Assembly: GCA_004151065.3 (NCBI GenBank)
Contig: NWUY0303903982.1
Span: 1-11,617 of the forward strand
Direction of reading: 5' to 3'
DNA: 11,617 nt
From: Larix sibirica
Taxonomy: Eukaryota; Streptophyta; Pinopsida; Pinales; Pinaceae
In this document: positions 7,891 to 11,617 of the stretch, piece by piece
How the letters are laid out: each line of letters begins with the position of its first letter
How positions within the stretch are numbered: position 1 is the stretch's first letter
Position numbers and translations under genes: made by a program
The notes under the pieces: model-generated
Database searches by the model: none
What the model was told of the DNA's origin: nothing
What the model saw: the letters and a program-made list of their open reading frames with translations, nothing else

Positions 7891-8235
7891 GAACTATTAA
7901 ATGCAATTTTCAGGTAGTAGAAAATTTAAAAGAACGTGAAGAAAACTATTAAATGCAATTTTCAGGTAGTAGAAAAATACAAGTAGAAAATTTAAAAGAA
8001 CGTGAAGAAAACTACAAATCATAGAGAAGGGCAATTTTTAAGTAGTAAAGGAATACAAGCAAGTGGAAAATCTAAAAGAACAAGAAAACCTACGTTGTCA
8101 TAAAGAGAGAACTATAAGTGCAATGTTAAAATAGTAAAGAAATAAGAGCAAGTGAACAAGAAAACCTACATGTCACAAAGAGAAAACTATAAGTGCAATG
8201 CTAAAATAGTAAAGGAATAGAAGCAAGTGGAGAGA
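7891..8235. repeat. A-rich irregular tandem repeat, five units
   Basis: Units start near 7891, 7941, 8007, 8108 and 8184, with lengths of roughly 50, 66, 101, 76 and 52 bp. The shared core reads GAAAACTAT, AAATGCAAT, a T/A block, AGTAGTAAA and AATACAAGCAAGT, then GAAAATTTAAAAGAACGTGAA in the longer units. Length changes come from adding or losing the GAAAATTTAAAAGAAC and CCTACRTGTCA-AAAGAGA modules. It has no coding potential. Confidence 0.75.
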
Positions 8236-8447
8236 ATGATGGTGGGAACCAAGGTTTTAAGAAAAGACAACTCTTCTCCACAATCAAGGGAAATGACTTC
8301 AATTTCAACATTTTCAAATTCCAGAATAAATAAATTATTTTAAAAGAACAATGTATAGTATTTTTAATCCATGATCTAATTTTGGAGTACAACAATGTTC
8401 AACTAGTGGACTAATTATAAAATGTACCCATTCATTTACAATCTGAA
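8236..8447. other. AT-rich intergenic DNA, nothing recognised
   Basis: No gene, repeat or structured element could be supported. A 64-codon minus-strand frame (8201-8395) is compositional noise that begins inside the preceding repeat block. Confidence 0.5.
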
Positions 8448-8657
8448 ATCTATTTAGATAATACTTTTCAAGCTTAACAACATTCTCAATTGAATTATTC
8501 TTGGTGAAGCCACTTGGGAAAGTTGACTATTTCTAGGAAGGACATCTATTTATATAATACTTGTCAAGCTTAACAACATTCTCAATTGAATTATTCTTGG
8601 TGAAGGGTCATTCTACCCCATTGCCACTTGGGAAAGTTGACTATTTCTAGAAAGGAC
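8448..8657. repeat. Recent tandem duplication, 96/114 bp
   Basis: Copy 1 (8448-8543) and copy 2 (8544-8657) are nearly identical, from ATCTATTTAKATAATACTT through CAAGCTTAACAACATTCTCA, ATTGAATTATTCTTGGTGAAG, GCCACTTGGGAAAGTTGACT and ATTTCTAGRAAGGAC. Copy 2 has 18 extra bases (GGTCATTCTACCCCATTG) after GGTGAAG. The copies abut directly and differ at only a few other positions, so this is among the youngest duplications in the window. Confidence 0.92.
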
Positions 8658-8700
8658 AACCTTGTGTATTTCTCAACAACATTGTGTACTTCTTTTTTGA

Positions 8701-8942
8701 TAAAATGTAATTGCAATTTCATTTATTGGAATTAGAAGTTCACTTTAACCATATAGTTATGTTCAAGCCACTCAATCAAATAATTATGTTCCAAGCCACT
8801 CAACCAAATCATGGTGTAACTTTGTGTCTAGCTTTGTCAAACCACCCAACTGAATCATGTTGTTGTATAGATTTGTTAGTTCTAAGTAATTGACCAAATC
8901 ATGTTTTTGGTGTATAGCTTTGTCATAGAGTGAGTATAGTAA
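8701..8942. repeat. Dispersed repeat family, left copy
   Basis: It starts TAAAATGTAATTGCAATTTC, continues ATTTATTGGAATTAGAAGTTCACTTTAA, and then holds several degenerate modules of AAGCCACTCAACCAAATCATG and GTTGGTGTATAGCTTTGTCA. It ends with CATAGAGTGAGTATAGTAAT. The same sequence type occurs at 10380-10640 in the same orientation. The two together flank the GC-richer island. Confidence 0.8.
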
Positions 8943-8989
8943 TTTGGAAAACAAATGTCCATTTCCTAGAAGAACAACCTTGTATAAAG

Positions 8990-9427
8990 GAATCCCCCAC
9001 GCCGGGTGTCAAATTGTGGGCCACACGCTTCGTACAAATGTGTGCCTTCAGAAAAATCCTACATGCTAAATGGCACGGAAAGTGGGCCCAACCTCTCAAC
9101 CCCGCTCACCCAGACAATCTAAGAACAAACCTTGAATCCTCCTGCACTTGCGATCATCAAAGCAATTTGGAGTCGGATGTACGGTTCCCTTAGTTCCACT
9201 CTAGACATTCTATCATGAATCATGATAGCTGCTCCTCTCATAATGACACAGTCCGACGAAGCATGCGAAGGATTTATGTTATTAATGGGGCTCGTAAGGC
9301 GCAATGCATGTTCTATCAACCCCCTCTCGACCACCTTGGTGCCTAGTCTCTCAATGCCCTCGCTGCGAACTGTGCATTCCCCACCAGTTTGTCTGCTTGC
9401 AACATGTGTCTCGGTCTTATCGACATC
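8990..9427. other. GC-richer island, first part, no intact gene
   Basis: By eye the GC content rises to about half here, against roughly a third in the flanks. Both strands have overlapping open frames, including a 169-codon minus-strand frame spanning 9119-9628. None looks like a known protein, and they overlap the gag-like plus-strand remnant downstream. A plus-strand segment near 9113-9136 reads DNLRTNLE, which resembles the end of plant Ty3/gypsy polyproteins, but this is a short, weak match. A 19-bp palindrome lies at 9210-9228. Confidence 0.4.
9210..9228. repeat. Perfect 9-bp inverted repeat with 1-nt centre
   Basis: CTATCATGA (9210-9218), A (9219) and TCATGATAG (9220-9228) form a complete odd-centred palindrome. 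It could be a dimeric protein-binding site or a cruciform-prone point. Its placement in the decayed island suggests no known function. Confidence 0.8.
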
Positions 9428-10047
9428 ATGGTCCGCACCAAGGTCACCAAACGTTGCACTCTGAGCGGCCCTCAACGCTCTCATGTGCTCCGTGTAGAGA
9501 AAGACATGGAAAAGCTTAAAGGCTTCTTTGAGACCAAGCTTAGTCGCCATGCTAGAGGTCGCGATGAGCGTTGGGAAAGGCGTTCGAAGTGTGAAAAACC
9601 TTGTCCCGCTCCTCAGGATCTCAAGCAAAATTTTGATGGCATTATAGAAGATATAGGGGTGTCACCCACTCAGGAAACCAAGAACACTCCTACTTTGGGC
9701 TTATTTTGGGCCATGAATCAATGTTAACCTTGGCCTTCAAGGATTGCCTGGCCAACCACATCTAGTTGGAAGGATGCCCTTTAACGGTTGAAGGTCGCTT
9801 GGCACGCCTGGATGATAACATGTGGTGTCTGGGCTAGAACTAGGTGGGCATAAATGATAATTTGAATAACAGACTGGATGTGCTGGCCAAGGAGCTGGTT
9901 GGCAAGCGTTTCGTGGGAAAACAATTGGTTTTCAGACGAGATCTGGACGTGGTGGCTCGAGCTTCGGCATCTGCTTCTGCTGGCACCTGCAACGACATCA
10001 CCGAGATACCGGAGTACTCTCTTTCCTCTGGTCTTATTTTGATTTAG
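9428..10047 (+). pseudogene. Decayed coiled-coil coding remnant, possibly retrotransposon gag
   Basis: A frame from ATG 9428 to TAA 9725-9727 gives 99 residues, starting MVRTKVTK and then rich in Lys, Arg and Glu (MEKLKGFFETKLSRHARG). Coding character then shifts to another frame (9727-10047) with in-frame TAG codons at about 9763, 9835 and 9841. That frame reads CLANHI, VEGRLARLDDNMW, NDNLNNRLDVLAKELVGKRF and an ASASASAG stretch, ending at a TAG. The leucine/aspartate spacing is typical of coiled coils. Short MVRT starts followed by coiled coils occur at the N-terminus of gag in several plant Ty3/gypsy elements, which is the basis of the guess. There are no CCHC, protease, RT or integrase motifs, so an old host gene fragment remains possible. 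Confidence 0.4.
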
Positions 10048-10379
10048 GCCTTATTGTTGTCTTTACTTTGGTACTGCAATCCTTAGTCACATGGTTCAGT
10101 CTAATTTCGGTCTTAGGTCTAATTTCTAGCAAGACTATAATTTTTTTTATCTCCGAGGTCATAACCCCCGGCCTGTGGGGGATCAGTTGGGATCTAATTT
10201 GAGGACAACAAAAACACTCTCTAGCTCTAGGATGATCAGAAGTGAACTATGATCTAGTTCTCTGTTTTAAGTTCTGCAAAACCTAACTTAACTGCTTATG
10301 TATGCTTATGTACTCTCTTTTATTTTATTAATATAACTTTGAACTAAAAAAAAGCCTTTTATAAAAGAAAAAAAATGGG
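10048..10379. other. AT-rich tail of the island, no gene
   Basis: The sequence returns to AT-rich. It contains a CCCCC-GGCCTGT-GGGGG hairpin (10165-10181). Next comes a plus-strand reading of GSNLRTTKTL at about 10190-10220, which again faintly resembles the C-terminal NLRTN motif of plant Ty3/gypsy pol. It ends in T- and A-runs near 10318-10378. No LTR boundary or target-site duplication was identified. Confidence 0.35.
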
Positions 10380-10640
10380 TAAAATGAAAGTGCAATTTCA
10401 TTTATTAGAAGTGAAAGTCCACTTTAATCAAAATTATGTTTAAACCACTCATCTAAATCATGTTATTGGTGTATAGCTTTGTCATAGAAAGTGAGTTGTT
10501 GGTGTATAACTTTATTAGTAAAATCAAATTGCAATTTCATTTACAATAATTGGAAGTGCACGTTGGTTAAAATTTGATCAACAAAACAACCAAATCACTT
10601 TGTTGGTGTATGGTTTTGTCATGAACGTGTAGAGTAATTA
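10380..10640. repeat. Dispersed repeat family, right copy (two tandem units)
   Basis: Unit 1 (10380-10518) and unit 2 (10519-10640) each start TAAAATNAAA-TGCAATTTCA, continue TTTA-A-GAAGTG and a CCACTY-AACCAAATCA module, and end with TTGGTGTATAGCTTTGTCATR. Both match the left copy at 8701-8942 in the same orientation. The family therefore has at least three diverged copies in this window. Confidence 0.8.
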
Positions 10641-11430
10641 CGCCGTAGGCGTTCACCAACTATCCACGCCACTATTCATGATTCCTCGTCTATCTAGCCA
10701 ATACAATTTTGTCGCGTGCATTTTCGGTCATTCACCATTTCCGTCAAATTTACAGGTGATTTTGTAGCGAACTTACCTTTTACGAGTGATATTTGGGGGG
10801 CACAGATAGCGTGCACCTGAAGTTACGAGGCCATGATTTTTAGCGACCTATGTATTGTTTCAAATTGAACGAAGCTGCAAAAGCTCGGTATCCCCTTTCA
10901 CTCACACGGCATGGGCGAAGCCATCAATTCAGGATAAGTTGTATCTTGTTCGGTTCAGTCTCATGAATACATATGTGGAAGCAGACAAAGATCAATAAGA
11001 CCTGGAACACAGAGACAGAAGACCTGGGAGACTCTTCAAGGAGGCAGGGGGAACAAGACAAGGAAGCAATGGGGTTATCACTTCGGGAAAATTTTAGCCA
11101 TAGAAGAAATGTGAATACAATCTAGGAGGTCATCAACCCAGATGGTTCTAGGGATTACGATAGATAGATCGGTTTCCCATATGAATTTTGGACCTGCATC
11201 ACCCAACAATGCCATCGCCGTTAAATTTGGTCAGACCAACTTACCAAGGACGCGTATGACATTGACACTTGTTTATTCAGAGTAAATTTGAACAATAGAA
11301 TGGAACAACGTTGAGGTTGCAGGATCTTGAAGATCATGGAGCTTGACAGTTGAAGGCTCCAATTAAGGTAAATACTTACTGGAAAAATTTCCTGAAGTGG
11401 CGTTAATTTTCTTGAAAATGAAAAAATTCC
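10641..11430. other. Intergenic DNA, nothing recognised
   Basis: Base composition is mixed and includes a purine-rich stretch around 10975-11080. Open frames are short on both strands. One plus-strand frame ends at about 11284 and contains PASPNNAIAVKFGQTNLP, about 50 codons long, with no family I recognise. A 70-codon minus-strand frame (11221-11433) overlaps it. I do not support a gene here. Confidence 0.4.
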
Positions 11431-11579
11431 CATGATTTCGAGCTATTTGATTAGTATTTTGTGTCGTTGATGATCATTTCAAGCCTTTTAAGGTGTAAGC
11501 TGGTGGTTTGGAAGAAGAAAACCGGTGATTTTGAGCTATTTGACAGGCAAAACCGGTGATTTTGAGCTATTTGACAGGG
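11431..11579. repeat. 31-bp tandem duplication with older third copy
   Basis: AAAACCGGTGATTTTGAGCT followed by ATTTGACAGG occurs at 11518-11548 and 11549-11579 with only the last base differing. A degenerate version, CATGATTTCGAGCTATTTGA, lies at 11431-11450, and GAATAGCTC follows the second copy. The near-identity of the two main copies indicates recent slippage. Confidence 0.9.
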
Positions 11580-11617
11580 AAAATTGAATAGCTCACCTGA
11601 ATGAATCTATGAATGGT

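Noticed and set aside
6392-8235. CRISPR-like array
   Set aside because: The repeats are long, diverged and directly adjacent without unique equal-length spacers, and the host is a plant.
9119-9628. 169-codon minus-strand ORF as a gene
   Set aside because: It is the longest unspliced frame outside exon 1, but its residues match nothing I know. It overlaps the more convincing coiled-coil remnant on the plus strand, and GC-rich DNA yields long chance antisense frames.
11100-11290. Possible exon ending at about 11284
   Set aside because: It is about 50 codons with no homology recognised, no clear acceptor or donor that extends it, and stops nearby in the other frames.
1-11617. tRNA, rRNA or other structured RNA gene
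   Set aside because: I saw no tRNA B-box-like GGTTCGANTCC with a matching A-box and cloverleaf, and no rRNA-like sequence on either strand. A tRNAscan-SE or Infernal run would be decisive.

Overview
This window looks like nuclear DNA of a land plant, probably a seed plant. It is AT-rich and carries one intron-containing gene whose protein reads closely like plant leukotriene A4 hydrolase homologues of the M1 metallopeptidase family. Noncoding DNA with many diverged tandem repeats surrounds it. The long repeat-filled flanks would fit a large, repeat-rich genome such as a gymnosperm, but nothing here proves the lineage.

Positions 1-1300 are AT-rich upstream DNA holding four successive families of short direct repeats (about 62, 90, 50-70 and 65-75 bp periods) and a fifth 31-bp duplication. 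One family carries ABA-response-element-like octamers in two of its three copies. Positions 1270-1742 hold the likely promoter and leader, with two TATA candidates and two very short upstream ORFs.

Positions 1743-5666 are the complete gene: four exons (1743-2732, 2850-3083, 4168-4494, 5373-5666) and three phase-0 GT-AG introns. The joined protein is 614 residues. It has the whole zinc site, the GGMEN exopeptidase motif, the catalytic tyrosines, and the C-terminal RMK motif that binds the substrate carboxylate. A probable 3' UTR with poly(A) signals follows.

Positions 5800-8660 contain no convincing gene. From about 6392 they form a relay of unrelated tandem repeats: about 245 bp x 5, then 59 bp x 2, 24 bp x 2, 39 bp x 3, A-rich 50-100 bp units, and finally a 96/114-bp duplication. 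Positions 8701-8942 and 10380-10640 carry the same dispersed repeat family. Between them lies a more GC-rich island (about 8990-10050) with broken coding sequence of coiled-coil character, perhaps a dead LTR-retrotransposon gag. The last kilobase has no recognisable gene and ends with a 31-bp tandem duplication.

No new multi-gene system is visible. The most interesting unexplained items are the repeat relay, the repeat-flanked island, and the ABRE-like octamers in the upstream tandem repeat.
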